DNA of 64,000 bases from the NCBI GenBank assembly GCA_036541255.1, contig JAZHDD010000035.1, positions 1 to 64,000 of the forward strand, given 5' to 3'. The stretch is from Paucidesulfovibrio sp036541255 (GTDB lineage: Bacteria; Desulfobacterota; Desulfovibrionia; Desulfovibrionales; Desulfovibrionaceae). The translations under genes were made by a program, and so were the position numbers. How positions within the stretch are numbered: the first letter of the stretch is position 1; each line of letters opens with the position of its first letter. This document shows positions 15,999 to 24,864 of the stretch, one piece after another. The notes beneath the pieces are model-generated. The model was not told the origin of the DNA and searched no databases. It saw only the letters and a list, made by a program, of their open reading frames with translations.

Positions 15999-18647
15999 AT
16001 GGCTGTTTTTCATTGTCCCCGTTGTGATATCCGAAAGGACGTCCCGGATGAGTTTGTGGGCCGCAAGGCTCGTTGTCCCGGTTGCGGCAAGGGTGTCGCG
16101 GTGTTGGCTTCGTCTGCGGAGCCAATTCCTCAACCAGAAGAACAACCAGAACCATCTGATTTTTCCCCAGATTTGAATGATCCGGAACGTGAAGCGCGTT
16201 TTGTCTGTTCCTCCTGTGGTCGAACAAGAAAGGCCCCTGGGAGATTGGTCGGTCGTGCAGCAGCCTGCCCAGTCTGCGGAGGACAGGGGCGTGTGGAGTT
16301 TGTGCCTGAATTTCAAGGGGAACCGGACGCGCTTGAATTGGATTTGGACGATTTGGCTGATGACCTTCGGGAGTATGGGGAAGATGAGTCAGGGCGTCCT
16401 GGCATTCCGGCTGGAGGCGACTCCCCGGAGCTGGAGAAGACGCAGTCCCGGTTGACTCCCGGAAAGGCGGTTCGTGAGATATGCACCGGGCTGAGTACTG
16501 GCGCACTCGGGGTGCTCTTTTGCTTGGCATATGCCCTGTTGCCCATGACGGGGATAGGGCAGGTGGGGTATTATCCGGCACTGGTGCTTATGGCACTGAC
16601 CGCTTCCGTATTGGGCGGGTTGTATTATACCGCCAGAGGCAGCGTGCCTTTTGGTGTCGTCGGGCCTGACGCCGCAGGAGGCGCCGGCTTGTTCATCCTG
16701 GCTCTTGCCCTCAACGGAACCGGGGGCGGAGTTTCTCTCCCAACCCTGGCCGTGACCCTTATGGCGACCGCATTGCTGGCCGCCGTGCTTTGTTTTCTCC
16801 TTTCCCGGTATCAGGACGGCGACTGGGTTCGCTTTGTGCCCTTTCAGGTCGTGGGCGGCGTGTTGGCGGCTCTCGGTGTCTTTCTACTCCAGGCGGCCTA
16901 TCTTTTTTGCACGGGGACTCCCCTGACGTTCGGAGTTTTTTGGGATTTGCTCCAGCCGGGTAGCCTTGTCTCCGCATACGAAACAGGTACATATTGGGCT
17001 TGGCTTCCGGCCTTTGGGGTCGGATGGCTGCTCTTTGCAGGATTTCATCGGTTGCGTTCCGGCTGGACATTATTGCTGCCGCTTCTTGCGGTTTCGGCTT
17101 GGTGCTTTCTGGTCCCCGCATATGCGCCGGACTTGCCCGAACGGTTTGCGACATGCGGCAGGCTCCCCGGATTCGGCCTTGAGGATTTGCGCCTTTTGCA
17201 CGACCTGTTTTTCCTGCAGTCGGTGCACTGGGCAACGGTATTGGAACAACAATCTTTGATTCTGGCCGTGGGAGTGCTCGTCTTTTTGGCTTCTGCCCAT
17301 AAAATAATGCGGCTTGAAGAGGAAAGGGGAGAGACCGTCTCCTTGGGCGCGGAGTTGCGCACCGTGGGCGCAGCCAATTTGATTTCCGCGTTGGCCGTAG
17401 GATTCCCCGTGTCCCTGACGCAGGGGCGTAGCGCAGCCAATGCTTCTGCCGGCCGTATCGCAGGCTTGTCCGCCACTTTGGTCTGCCTCGCCGCATTACT
17501 CTTCGGGGGTATGCTTCCGCTATTGTTGCCGGTGTTTCTTCCCGCAGGGCTCGTGGTTTTTTTTGGCTTCAGTTTGATCAAGCGCTGGTTGGGGGATACG
17601 CTGGGAAGCGATCTGCAACCCGGCGAATATTTGTCCATGTTGCTCGTCTTTGCTTTGACGCTGTTTTTGGGGTTTGCTCCAGGAGTGGTGGCGGGTACGA
17701 TTTTGGCTTTGGTTGTTGGCCTGGCGCGGCACTCCGCTTCCGGTTCCGTGAAACAGGCTGTTTCCGGCAGTGCGCTGCACAGTAATGTGGACCGCTCTTC
17801 CACCCAGGCAGAAGCATTGCGTGATTTGGGCGAGGGGATTTATATCCTTCGTCTTCAGGGGTATGTTTCGCCCGGCGCGTTGAGCAGCGCTTTTCGGCTG
17901 GTGCGTGAACGTTTGGATGATGTGGCGCAGCCTCTCCTGCGTTGCGTTATTCTCGATTTTACGTCGATCCGCAGTATTGGTTCCGGTTTGGACGAGGGGT
18001 TGCGTGCGTTGCAGCATAAGGGGCTTGAACGTCATTTTGATGTGATTCTGACCAATATCCCATTTGTCCTGGAAGAACGGCTGGAACGACAGGGACTGGC
18101 CGGTGAAGGCGTGCAAGGCGGCTTCCGGCTTTTCCGCAATCTCGACTATGCCCTGGAGTGGTGCGAGGACATGCTGCTGGCCGAAGCTGGCTTGCTCCAC
18201 ACGGAAGCCTTGTCGTTGCAGGAGCTTTTGCGTCCTGTTTTTCCGGACCCCAAGACCTTGCCGTATCTCATGCGCGTGTTGCAGCGCAGGGAACTGAAAA
18301 AGAACGAGTACGCCATTCGCCAGGGGGCTGAATCGGACGACATGTATTTTGTGGAGTCGGGAAGGCTTACTGTGGAGTTGGAGGTCCCCGGAGGAAAGAC
18401 CGTACGTCTGAAGAAAATGGGGCCGGGTTCGGTGTTCGGCGAAATGGGAATCTACACCAAGGCTCCGCGTTCCGCTTCGGTGCGTGCCAGCGAACGTTGC
18501 GTGGTCTACCGGCTGTCACGCAGAAGGCTGGAAATGCTCCTGGAACGACTCCCCCGGCTGGCAACCAGCCTGGACCGTTTCCTGGTCACGCTGCTGGCTC
18601 GCCGTGTGGCCGACAGCCACGCTATCGTGCGGGAATTGATGCGTTAG
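15999..18647 (+). CDS. SulP-type transporter with zinc ribbons, STAS and cyclic-nucleotide-binding domains
   Basis: The 882-residue protein has four modules. Residues 1-110 contain two zinc-ribbon-like CxxC pairs (CPRCDIRK...CPGC and CSSCGRTRK...CPVC). About 160-580 is a hydrophobic SulP-like anion-transporter core of ten or more helices. About 595-725 is a STAS domain with CVILDFTSIRSIGSGLDEGL. About 760-880 is a cyclic-nucleotide-binding domain (VFGEMGIYTKAPRSASV is the phosphate cassette). It may be a regulated anion permease or sensor in the inner membrane; substrate and nucleotide are unknown. ATG 15999 is chosen because the first zinc ribbon begins there. Its stop overlaps the convergent rfbD stop by 4 bases. 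Confidence 0.82.
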   Translation: MAVFHCPRCDIRKDVPDEFVGRKARCPGCGKGVAVLASSAEPIPQPEEQPEPSDFSPDLNDPEREARFVCSSCGRTRKAPGRLVGRAAACPVCGGQGRVEFVPEFQGEPDALELDLDDLADDLREYGEDESGRPGIPAGGDSPELEKTQSRLTPGKAVREICTGLSTGALGVLFCLAYALLPMTGIGQVGYYPALVLMALTASVLGGLYYTARGSVPFGVVGPDAAGGAGLFILALALNGTGGGVSLPTLAVTLMATALLAAVLCFLLSRYQDGDWVRFVPFQVVGGVLAALGVFLLQAAYLFCTGTPLTFGVFWDLLQPGSLVSAYETGTYWAWLPAFGVGWLLFAGFHRLRSGWTLLLPLLAVSAWCFLVPAYAPDLPERFATCGRLPGFGLEDLRLLHDLFFLQSVHWATVLEQQSLILAVGVLVFLASAHKIMRLEEERGETVSLGAELRTVGAANLISALAVGFPVSLTQGRSAANASAGRIAGLSATLVCLAALLFGGMLPLLLPVFLPAGLVVFFGFSLIKRWLGDTLGSDLQPGEYLSMLLVFALTLFLGFAPGVVAGTILALVVGLARHSASGSVKQAVSGSALHSNVDRSSTQAEALRDLGEGIYILRLQGYVSPGALSSAFRLVRERLDDVAQPLLRCVILDFTSIRSIGSGLDEGLRALQHKGLERHFDVILTNIPFVLEERLERQGLAGEGVQGGFRLFRNLDYALEWCEDMLLAEAGLLHTEALSLQELLRPVFPDPKTLPYLMRVLQRRELKKNEYAIRQGAESDDMYFVESGRLTVELEVPGGKTVRLKKMGPGSVFGEMGIYTKAPRSASVRASERCVVYRLSRRRLEMLLERLPRLATSLDRFLVTLLARRVADSHAIVRELMR

Positions 18648-19528
18648 TCCGCTACGCACTTCGTAGCCATGTCCGTGTAGACATATTCCCTGAGGGCCTG
18701 CGCCCAAGGACGCGGGGTAACACCTGTTGCCGCCGTGAATTTTGCGTTGTCCAGCAGAGAGTTGGCTGGCCGTGTCGCCTTGGCGGGATATGCGCTGGAA
18801 GGGATGGCTTCGACCCGGCAATCGAGTCCAGCTACGCTGATGGCTTCCGCGGCAAGTTCGCACCAACTGGCGCGCCCTCCGTTGGTGACGTGGTAGAGTC
18901 CTACCGCTCCCGCTCCGATGAGTTGCAGACTGTGCTTGGCCAAATCGACCGTATACGTCGGAGAGCCGATCTGGTCGTGGACAATGGAAAGAGATTCTTT
19001 TTCGCAGGCCATTTTGAGTATTTTGTGGACGAAATTGCTTCGTCCAGGGCCGAAAAGCCATGCAGTACGGATAACCAGCAGCCCCGGAGCGGGATTGCCC
19101 AGTAAAGCGCGTTCGCCTTGCAGCTTGGTCTTGCCGTAGACCGAAAGCGGGCAGGGTTCGTCCTCTTCGGTGTAGAATCCCTCTTTGCGTCCATCAAAAA
19201 CAAAGTCCGTGCTGTACTGGATGAGTTGGAAGCCTTGCTCTTCGGAAAGACGGCCCAAGCGTTTGGGCAGCCCCGCATTGACGCGCATGGCCTGGTCCGG
19301 TTCCTCTTCGGCAAGATCGACCTGCGTATAGGCCACGGTGTTGAACAGCAGGTCGGGCTCCTCGCGATCGAGGAAAGCGGTCAGGGCTGCGTTGTCCAGA
19401 GGGTCGAGAATGGTCCGGGACGTGCCCAGGGCCAAGGCACCCGCATCGTCCAAGGCGTGCATCAGCGCTTGGCCCAGCAGGCCGCTTTCCCCGCCGAGCA
19501 CCACGGCTTTTTTTCCTCTCAGATCCAT
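18644..19528 (-). CDS. rfbD: dTDP-4-dehydrorhamnose reductase
   Basis: RfbD reduces dTDP-4-keto-L-rhamnose to dTDP-L-rhamnose with NAD(P)H. The 294-residue protein is an extended short-chain dehydrogenase: VVLGGESGLLGQAL is the Rossmann loop, NTVAYTQVDLAEEE and NAGLPKRLG are typical RfbD segments, and YSTDFVFDG...YGKTK gives the catalytic Ser/Tyr/Lys. ATG 19528 overlaps the rfbB stop as TAATG, showing coupling; a longer frame to 19597 would run into rfbB. The rfbA and rfbC partners are not in this window. L-rhamnose is probably used in O-antigen or another surface glycan. Confidence 0.92.
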   Translation of the reverse strand: MDLRGKKAVVLGGESGLLGQALMHALDDAGALALGTSRTILDPLDNAALTAFLDREEPDLLFNTVAYTQVDLAEEEPDQAMRVNAGLPKRLGRLSEEQGFQLIQYSTDFVFDGRKEGFYTEEDEPCPLSVYGKTKLQGERALLGNPAPGLLVIRTAWLFGPGRSNFVHKILKMACEKESLSIVHDQIGSPTYTVDLAKHSLQLIGAGAVGLYHVTNGGRASWCELAAEAISVAGLDCRVEAIPSSAYPAKATRPANSLLDNAKFTAATGVTPRPWAQALREYVYTDMATKCVAD

Positions 19529-20559
19529 TATTGCCGTTCTCCGTACCATTGGTTCATGAAGTCGCGATATGCGCCGCTTTGGACCTGCTCCAGCCAAAGA
19601 GTGTTTGCTTCATACCAGGCAATGGTTCGACGCAAACCCTCGGCGAACGTCACCTGGGGGGCAAAGCCCAGCTCTTGCGATGCCAGGCTGAAGTCCATGG
19701 CATAGCGACGGTCATGTCCAGGCCGGTCCTTGACGAAGTTGATCAGGGAGTGCGGTTTGCCGAGCAGATCGAGCAGGGTTTTCACCAACTCGATATTGGG
19801 CAGTTCCGCTGCGCCGCCGAAGTTGTAGGCCTGTCCCTTGCGTCCTTTGAGCAACGCCAGTTCAACACCCCGGCAATGGTCATCCACGTAGATCCAATCG
19901 CGTATGTTTGCGCCGTCGCCGTAGACCGGAAGCGGTTCGTTCGCCCCGGCTTTGGTGAACATCAGAGGGATGAGCTTTTCCGGGAATTGGTAGGGGCCGT
20001 AGTTGTTGGAACAGCGCGTGATGACCGCATCCAGGCCATAGGTCTCGACATAGGCCCGGACCATGAGGTCGGCCCCGGCCTTGCTGGCGGAATAGGGGCT
20101 GTTGGGGGCCAGGGGCGTTGATTCCGTGAACTTCCCCTCAGGCCCGAGGCTTCCGTAGACTTCGTCCGTGGAGACCTGGACAAAGCGTTGCACTCCGGCG
20201 TGACGGGCGCATTCCAGGAGGTTTTGAGCACCCTGGACATTGGTGGTAACAAAGGGGGCCGGATCGGAAATGGAGCGGTCCACGTGGGATTCCGCCGCAA
20301 AGTTGATCACGGATTCGATGCGGTGCTCTTCCAGGAGGGCGGAAACGAATTCAGGGTCCCTGATGTCGCCCTGGGCAAAAAAATATTCTCCGCCTTGTGC
20401 CGTCTCGGGTGTTTTTTCCAAAGGCAGAAGGTTAAGGCGATTGCCTGCATAGGTGAGCAGGTCCAGATTGACGATGGTCCAATCCGGATGCTGTTCGCGC
20501 ATCAGGAGAATGAAGTTGGTTCCTATGAATCCACAGCCGCCGGTGACTAACAGCCTCAT
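19528..20559 (-). CDS. rfbB: dTDP-glucose 4,6-dehydratase
   Basis: RfbB converts dTDP-glucose to dTDP-4-keto-6-deoxyglucose using bound NAD+. The 343-residue length is standard. TGGCGFIGTNF is the Rossmann loop, NFAAESHVDRSI is diagnostic of this enzyme, STDEVYGSL carries the active-site Thr/Asp/Glu, and YSASKAGAD has the catalytic Tyr-Lys pair. RCSNNYGPYQFPEKLIPL and GDGANIRDWIYVDDH bind the sugar nucleotide. It is upstream of and coupled to rfbD. The downstream order on this strand is rfbB-rfbD. Confidence 0.95.
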   Translation of the reverse strand: MRLLVTGGCGFIGTNFILLMREQHPDWTIVNLDLLTYAGNRLNLLPLEKTPETAQGGEYFFAQGDIRDPEFVSALLEEHRIESVINFAAESHVDRSISDPAPFVTTNVQGAQNLLECARHAGVQRFVQVSTDEVYGSLGPEGKFTESTPLAPNSPYSASKAGADLMVRAYVETYGLDAVITRCSNNYGPYQFPEKLIPLMFTKAGANEPLPVYGDGANIRDWIYVDDHCRGVELALLKGRKGQAYNFGGAAELPNIELVKTLLDLLGKPHSLINFVKDRPGHDRRYAMDFSLASQELGFAPQVTFAEGLRRTIAWYEANTLWLEQVQSGAYRDFMNQWYGERQ

Positions 20560-20630
20560 ATCAGGTCCTTTTACTGATGAAAAATTACCGGATGGACTAT
20601 ACCCGCCCCCGGGGCCAAGCGCAAGGCGGC

Positions 20631-21089
20631 TTACCCGTTACGGGCGGGAAGGGTCTCGGTGCAACGCAGGGCTTCATAGAGCAGGATGCCGGTCGCCGTG
20701 GAAAGATTCAGGCTGCGCACCTGATCGGTAATGGGAATGCGTACGCAGGCTTGGGTCTGTTGCAGGACCTGGATGGGCAACCCCACGGTTTCCGGGCCAA
20801 GCAGCAGGCAGTCGTCGGGATGGTAGGCGAATTGGTGATAGAGATCGCCGGCCCGGGCGCTGCAGGCCACGAGCCGTCCGGGCTGCGCCCTCAGGAAGGC
20901 GCTCCAGTTCTCATGTACAGTAAGGTTGACATGCGGCCAATAATCCAGCCCGGCTCGACGCAAGTACTTGTCTTCCAAGGAAAATCCTAACGGCTTGATA
21001 AGGTGCAGGTGCGTATTCGTGGCGGCGCAAAGCCGGGCCACGTTGCCGGTGTTGGGCGGTATCTCAGGTTGGTAAAGGGCGATGTGCAT
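20631..21089 (-). CDS. trmL: tRNA (cytidine/uridine-34 2'-O)-methyltransferase
   Basis: The 152-residue protein is a SPOUT methyltransferase of the TrmL type, which methylates the wobble ribose of certain leucine tRNAs using SAM. It begins MHIALYQPEIPPNTGNVARLCAAT, the family's N-terminal signature; the knotted C-terminus shows LLLGPETVGLP and IPITDQVRSLNLSTATGILLYE, which bind SAM. The length is normal. It is alone between rfbB (71 bases away, same strand) and the tRNA-Val gene, and may lead a transcript with rfbBD. Confidence 0.93.
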   Translation of the reverse strand: MHIALYQPEIPPNTGNVARLCAATNTHLHLIKPLGFSLEDKYLRRAGLDYWPHVNLTVHENWSAFLRAQPGRLVACSARAGDLYHQFAYHPDDCLLLGPETVGLPIQVLQQTQACVRIPITDQVRSLNLSTATGILLYEALRCTETLPARNG

Positions 21090-21262
21090 GCGAGACTTGT
21101 TGTGCCTCTTCAGGTTGATCGCTGTAAAGGCGTTTTTGAGGGGAGAGGGTAACTTTCCTTCCTTTTTTCTTGTCCGTCAAGCTGATGATCTTTCGGGAGC
21201 ATTGTCGCCTTTGTGCCGGGTAATGAGCCGGAAGGGGGCAGACGGGAAAATGAGAAAAGAAG

Positions 21263-21300
21263 AAAGGCAAGATCCCTGATGCGCTGGGAGGCTTGCCTTT
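21263..21300 (-). terminator. Intrinsic terminator after tRNA-Val
   Basis: AAAGGCAAG (21292-21300 read on the minus strand) pairs with CTTGCCTTT (21263-21271), with an inner TCCC/GGGA stem, then TTTCTTCTTTTC on the minus strand. It lies 12 bases past the CCA end of the tRNA. The rest of 21090-21262 shows no gene. Confidence 0.85.
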
Positions 21301-21312
21301 CCGGAAATTCAG

Positions 21313-21388
<76 letters not shown>

Positions 21389-21469
21389 GTTGGGAGAGAT
21401 TGTTTACCCAACGTGGTTGGGGTTTGGCAAGTCATTTCTTGTATGCTGGCCAACTTTTCTCGCAAAGGA

Positions 21470-23575
21470 TTACGCTTTTGCTTCGGTTTTGTCTCCAGAC
21501 GCCGTCGTGTTCCTGGGCATATCCCTGTCGTAGCAGGTCAGGCCGCAGCGCAGGCATCGGCCAGCCTCATACAAGGCCTCGCCTTCGCTGATGGTGCCTT
21601 CCACTTCTTCAAAGCAATTGCGCCGGTTCTCCAGCGTGCAGGAGTGCGGCAGGGACGTGCGATGCTTTGGCTCAACTCCCTCGACATCCTTGAACAGGGT
21701 GTAGGGGATCATGCCGCGTTGCAGGTTTTTTGGCACGATCGTGCCACCCGTGGAAACGTAATGGTGGATGGAGCGTGCCGCACGCCTGCCGCCGCCAATG
21801 GCCGAGATGGCCAGATTGGGTCCGGTGAACATGTCGCCCGCCGTGAACACATACGGCAAACCTGTTTGCAGGGTATCCCGGTTGGCGGCGAGAGTGCGCC
21901 AGCGGGTCGCTTCCAGTGGGCACGATTCTCCGTCCTCATAGAGGCAATCCAGGTCGGGCTTTTGGCCTATGGCGGCAAGTATGGTGTCGGCCTGAAGGAC
22001 GGTCTCGGAGTCGGGCACGGGTTCAGGGCGTCTGCGGCCGGATTCGTCCGCCTCCCCCAATTGCATGCGCACGTATTTCAGTCCTGTGGCACGGCCTGAT
22101 GCGTCCAGAACAACTTCAACGGGCTGGGAAAGGAACAGGAACTTGACGCCTTCCTCTTCGGCTCCTTCGATTTCTTCCGCGTTTGCAGGCATTTCATTGC
22201 GAGATCGGCGGTACATGAGCGTCACGTCCGAGCCGAGGCGCACGCTGGTGCGTGCCGCATCGATGGCCGTATTGCCGCCGCCCACGACCACGACTTTTTC
22301 GCCTACGCCGCTGGGAACGCCCAGGCCGACCTTGGTAAGCATTTCCGTGCCGGTCATGACGCCGGGCGCATCCTCGCCGGGGATGCGCAGGCTGGAGTTG
22401 GTCCAGGCGCCGATGCCCAGGAATATGGCGTCGAAACCTTTTTTCCCCAGTTCATTCAAGGTGATGTCTTTGCCGAACTGCACGTTGGTGCGCACGTCCA
22501 CGCCCAGGTCCAGGATGCCTTGGATTTCCCAGTCCAGCACGGCCTTAGGCAGACGGTATTCGGGGATGCCGTAACGCAACTGGCCGCCGAGCTTGGGCAT
22601 GGATTCGAAAATGGTCGGGCTGTGGCCGAAGCGGCGCAGAAAATAGGCGCAGGAAAGACCGGCCGGGCCGCCGCCGATGATGGCAACGCGCTTGCCTGTG
22701 GAGGGGGCGCAGGGAATGGGCAGCCGCGTACCGGAGTTCATTTCCCAGTCGGCCACGAAACGCTTGAGCATGTTGATGCCCACGGGTTCGTCCACATGGC
22801 CTCGGCGGCAGACATCTTCGCAGGGGCGGGGGCAGACGCGTCCACAGACCAGGAGCAGTGGATTGCGTTCTTTGATGGTCAGTACGGCGCTGGCGTAATT
22901 TCCCGATTTGATACAGTTGATGTATTTGGGAATATTGATTTCTCCCGGGCAGCGCTGGCGGCAGGGAGCCAGACAATCCGAAGTTTCATTGAGATGCAGC
23001 AGGCTGTCCGTGAGGCTGAATACGGTCATGACGCCGCGCGGGCAGACTTCCTCGCATTTGCCGCAGGCCCGGCAGGCTTGCGGATCGACCACGGGAAATC
23101 CGTTGGGGCTCATGAACAGGGCGTCAAAGGGACAGGCGCGGACGCAGGTCCCCAGGCCGAGGCAGCCTTCCGGGCACATCTTGGACCCGCCGTGCAGCAA
23201 GTGTTGGGCACGACAGTCCTGCGCCCCTTCGTAGGCGTAGATGGTTTCGGCACGCTTGCCGCCGGTGCAGTCCACATACGCCAGTCGGGGTTCCAGGGTG
23301 ACGATGCTCAACCCCATGATCGTGGCCACAGCGCGGGCCACGTCATCGCCGCCGATGACGCAGACATTGGCACCGGCTTTGCCCGACACGACAGCTGCCG
23401 CCGCGCCTGCGCAACCGGGATAGCCGCAGCCGCCGCAGTTGGCGCCGGCAAGGGATTCCTCCACCAGGGCCAGACGCGGATCTTCCTTGACGTAGAGCAG
23501 GCGCGAAGCCACTCCAAGCAGGACCGCGGCGGCAAAGCCGATGCCCAGAAGTGCGAGAAAAGAGGAAAGGATCAT
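21470..23575 (-). CDS. rnfB: RnfB fused to a GltD-like FAD/NAD(P)H oxidoreductase
   Basis: The 701-residue protein is about three times the length of plain RnfB. It starts with a membrane helix (3-25) and the RnfB iron-sulfur domain (Cys 47, 50, 55 and 72). Ferredoxin-like cysteine clusters follow at about 134-180 (CPEGCLGLGTCVRACP; CRACGKCEEVCP). From about 200 it is GltD-like: two cysteine groups (CLAPCRQRCP; CGRVCPRPCEDVC), an FAD loop GGGPAGL at 301-307, an NAD(P) loop GGGNTA at 432-437 followed by YRRSRNEMPA, and a last FAD region with AAIGQKPD. A terminal RCLRCGLTC adds cysteines. It is the last gene of the Rnf operon, 14 bases after rnfA. Confidence 0.9.
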   Translation of the reverse strand: MILSSFLALLGIGFAAAVLLGVASRLLYVKEDPRLALVEESLAGANCGGCGYPGCAGAAAAVVSGKAGANVCVIGGDDVARAVATIMGLSIVTLEPRLAYVDCTGGKRAETIYAYEGAQDCRAQHLLHGGSKMCPEGCLGLGTCVRACPFDALFMSPNGFPVVDPQACRACGKCEEVCPRGVMTVFSLTDSLLHLNETSDCLAPCRQRCPGEINIPKYINCIKSGNYASAVLTIKERNPLLLVCGRVCPRPCEDVCRRGHVDEPVGINMLKRFVADWEMNSGTRLPIPCAPSTGKRVAIIGGGPAGLSCAYFLRRFGHSPTIFESMPKLGGQLRYGIPEYRLPKAVLDWEIQGILDLGVDVRTNVQFGKDITLNELGKKGFDAIFLGIGAWTNSSLRIPGEDAPGVMTGTEMLTKVGLGVPSGVGEKVVVVGGGNTAIDAARTSVRLGSDVTLMYRRSRNEMPANAEEIEGAEEEGVKFLFLSQPVEVVLDASGRATGLKYVRMQLGEADESGRRRPEPVPDSETVLQADTILAAIGQKPDLDCLYEDGESCPLEATRWRTLAANRDTLQTGLPYVFTAGDMFTGPNLAISAIGGGRRAARSIHHYVSTGGTIVPKNLQRGMIPYTLFKDVEGVEPKHRTSLPHSCTLENRRNCFEEVEGTISEGEALYEAGRCLRCGLTCYDRDMPRNTTASGDKTEAKA

Positions 23576-23589
23576 ACGCTGTCTGCCTC

Positions 23590-24168
23590 CTAGGAGATCA
23601 TGCCCTTGAAGGCGAAAAAGGCCAGGGACATCAGCCCGGCCAGGATCAGGGCTATGGGCGTGCCTTTGAGCGAGGCCGGGATGCGCACCAGGTCAAGCCG
23701 TTCGCGGATTCCCGAAAGCAGGATCAGGGCCAGTCCGAAACCGGCACCCGAGGCGCAGGCAAAGACCACGGACTTGATGAAGCCGAATTCCTGGCGCTGC
23801 ACGATCAGGGCGATGCCGAGCACGGCGCAGTTGGTGGTGATGAGCGGCAGGAAGATGCCCAGCGAGCGGTAGAGGGGGGGCATGGTTTTCTTGAGGAACA
23901 TTTCCACAAATTGCACCAGCGAGGCGATGACCAGGATGAAGGCGATGGTCTGGAGGTATTCCAGGCCTGTGGGCACGAGCAGGTATTCTTGCACGGCCCA
24001 GGTGATGGCTGTGGAGAGCGTGACCACGAAGACGACCGCCGCGCCCATGCCCGCGGCCACGTCAAGGTTTTTGGACGTACCGATGAAGGGGCAGTTGCCG
24101 AGATATTGGGCCAGGACGATGTTGTTGACGAAGATGGCCGCAAGGACCAGCAGCAGGTATTCATTCAT
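23590..24168 (-). CDS. rnfA: Rnf complex membrane subunit RnfA
   Basis: RnfA is an integral membrane subunit of the ion-translocating ferredoxin:NAD(+) oxidoreductase. The 192-residue length and six hydrophobic helices fit. The conserved half-membrane cysteines that hold a shared iron centre with RnfE are seen in YLGNCPFIGTSK and TNCAVLGIALIVQ. The opening NEYLLLVLAAIFVNNIVLAQYLG is highly typical. It lies 3 bases after rnfE and 14 before rnfB, so it is translated from one operon message. Confidence 0.94.
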   Translation of the reverse strand: MNEYLLLVLAAIFVNNIVLAQYLGNCPFIGTSKNLDVAAGMGAAVVFVVTLSTAITWAVQEYLLVPTGLEYLQTIAFILVIASLVQFVEMFLKKTMPPLYRSLGIFLPLITTNCAVLGIALIVQRQEFGFIKSVVFACASGAGFGLALILLSGIRERLDLVRIPASLKGTPIALILAGLMSLAFFAFKGMIS

Positions 24169-24171
24169 GGC

Positions 24172-24846
24172 CTAGCACCCTGATCCTTTGCACAGACCAC
24201 AGGAGGAGCATTCGTGCATGGGGTTGGCCCTGGGCGCAAGCCCCTGGCGGCGGCGCTGCAAGTTGGTGAAGTAGTTCATGGCGCCGAGCAGCAGCCCCAG
24301 ACAGACAAAGGCGCCGGGGGCTTCGATCATGAAGGCGAAGGGCTTGTAGGCCGGTCCCATGATTTGGGCGCCGAACAGGGTGCCCGAGCCGAACAGCTCG
24401 CGGAGCGATCCCAGAAATGTGAGGGAGAAGGTGAAACCGAGTCCCATGCCCAGGCCGTCGGCGACGGACAGATGCGGCGGGTTTTTGGAAGCGAATGCTT
24501 CGGCCCGGCCCAGGATGATGCAATTGACCACGATGAGCGACACGAAGATGCCCAGTTTTTGATAGAGCGTGTAGGCAAAAGCCTGCATGAGCAGCTCCAC
24601 CGCGACCACCAACGACGCGGCGACGACGATGTAGCAGGCGATGCGGACTTTGGGCGGTATGATCTTGCGCACCAGCGAAACGAGCAGGTTGGAAAGAGTC
24701 AGCACGAAGACCACGGCCAGCCCCATGCCCAGGCCGCCGTCCGCGGTTTTGGTTACGGCCAGGACAGGACAGAGGCCGAGTACCAGCCGGAAGGGCGGCA
24801 GGTCCTTCCAAAGCCCTTTGATGAATTCTTGCCACATCCTGATCAT
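24172..24846 (-). CDS. rnfE: Rnf complex membrane subunit RnfE, with cysteine-rich tail
   Basis: RnfE pairs with RnfA in the membrane and its conserved cysteines are LGLCPVLAVT and VVNCIILGRAEAF. The 224-residue protein has about six helices. Its C-terminus ends CSSCGLCKGSGC, a cluster of four cysteines in the last 12 residues that is not part of the standard RnfE core; it may bind a metal or iron-sulfur centre, or be unstructured. GAGGAG is 9 bases upstream of ATG 24846. It follows rnfG by 18 bases. Confidence 0.93.
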   Translation of the reverse strand: MIRMWQEFIKGLWKDLPPFRLVLGLCPVLAVTKTADGGLGMGLAVVFVLTLSNLLVSLVRKIIPPKVRIACYIVVAASLVVAVELLMQAFAYTLYQKLGIFVSLIVVNCIILGRAEAFASKNPPHLSVADGLGMGLGFTFSLTFLGSLRELFGSGTLFGAQIMGPAYKPFAFMIEAPGAFVCLGLLLGAMNYFTNLQRRRQGLAPRANPMHECSSCGLCKGSGC

Positions 24847-24864
24847 GGGGACGCTGCTCCTCGG

